In this document: positions 63,874 through 64,000 of the stretch, piece by piece
Layout of the letters: each line of letters opens with the position of its first letter
How positions within the stretch are numbered: position 1 is the stretch's first letter
Assembly: GCA_001683895.1 (NCBI GenBank)
Contig: LXQJ01000037.1
Location: forward strand, 4,633-68,632
Length of the DNA stretch: 64,000 nt
Direction: 5' to 3'
DNA from: Luteimonas sp. ANT-B3E
GTDB taxonomy: Bacteria > Pseudomonadota > Gammaproteobacteria > Xanthomonadales > Xanthomonadaceae
Notes under the pieces: generated by a model
Told to the model about the DNA's origin: nothing
The model's database searches: none
What the model saw: only the letters and a program-made list of their open reading frames with translations
Made by a program: the position numbers and the translations under genes

Positions 63874-63977
63874 CGTGGCGGGCGCGTCTGGCAGCAAAAG
63901 GACGCGCACCCTAGCGCGCCGCAGCGACCGCTGCTAGCGCAAAGACATGACCGGCTGATGACAGCCCGCAGTCGGCC

Positions 63978-64000
63978 TCAGACGCGCGCCATCAGCACCC
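63978..64000 (-). CDS. Possible 3' end of a minus-strand gene, cut by the window edge
   Basis: A minus-strand TGA stop at 63978-63980 is preceded by an open frame encoding VLMARV up to the window edge. This could be the end of a neighbouring gene, but six codons cannot establish it. Confidence 0.2.

Overview
The window is very GC-rich, densely packed chromosomal DNA from a gammaproteobacterium, most likely a member of the Xanthomonadaceae/Lysobacteraceae (Lysobacter, Luteimonas or a relative). This is inferred from gene order and protein features: an algZ-algR-hemC trio, lptM-dapF-DUF484-xerC-hslV-hslU, a continuous mreB-mreC-mreD-mrdA-rodA-mltB-rlpA-dacA-ybeD-lipB-lipA run, and a sucrose locus with a TonB-dependent receptor. 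No rRNA, tRNA, insertion sequence, prophage or CRISPR array was found. It is core and metabolic chromosome with one scarred, accessory-looking stretch at about 32.5-36.6 kb.

Layout. 1-4.7 kb: a lipid or hydroxy-acid catabolic cluster (APH-like kinase, acyl-CoA dehydrogenase broken by a 10-bp tandem duplication, two SDR enzymes). 4.7-13 kb: a sucrose utilisation locus: fructokinase, GH13 amylosucrase-type enzyme and TonB receptor on the minus strand, divergent from an SSS-family transporter, with a LacI repressor alongside and two LacI-type palindromes in the divergent promoter. 13.1-16.6 kb: esterase, AlgZ/AlgR-type two-component system, hemC. 16.7-23 kb: orphan DmsC-like anchor, SLC13 permease with RCK_C domains, WYL regulator, patatin, lipocalin, a small membrane protein. 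23-27.5 kb: two exported S9 peptidases. 27.6-32.5 kb: lptM, dapF, DUF484, xerC, hslVU.

32.5-36.6 kb: a decayed DUF1176-like gene joined to a truncated copy of a cytosine deaminase gene, then a large secreted beta-helix protein, then the intact deaminase. The beta-helix gene is thus bracketed by two same-orientation copies of deaminase sequence. 36.7-43.1 kb: ubiE with a 12-bp repeat array, an M1 aminopeptidase lipoprotein, a hydrolase/lipoprotein/DUF998 group and a PfkB kinase. 43.4-58.5 kb: the rod-shape, peptidoglycan and lipoate block, then the tail-specific protease prc. 58.7-64 kb: two EamA-type transporters, XdhC and MocA-like molybdenum-cofactor proteins, and an exported hydrolase.

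How the parts work together. The sux genes would take sucrose across the outer membrane, move it through the inner membrane, split it and phosphorylate the fructose, under LacI control. MreBCD, PBP2 and RodA form the elongasome, with MltB, RlpA and DacA trimming its product. YbeD, LipB and LipA sit at the end of that block and make protein-bound lipoate. I found no clearly novel multi-gene system. The most notable signals are the frameshifted acyl-CoA dehydrogenase, the deaminase duplication around the beta-helix gene, the sucrose locus with an atypical transporter family, and the repeat tracts in ubiE and xdhC.
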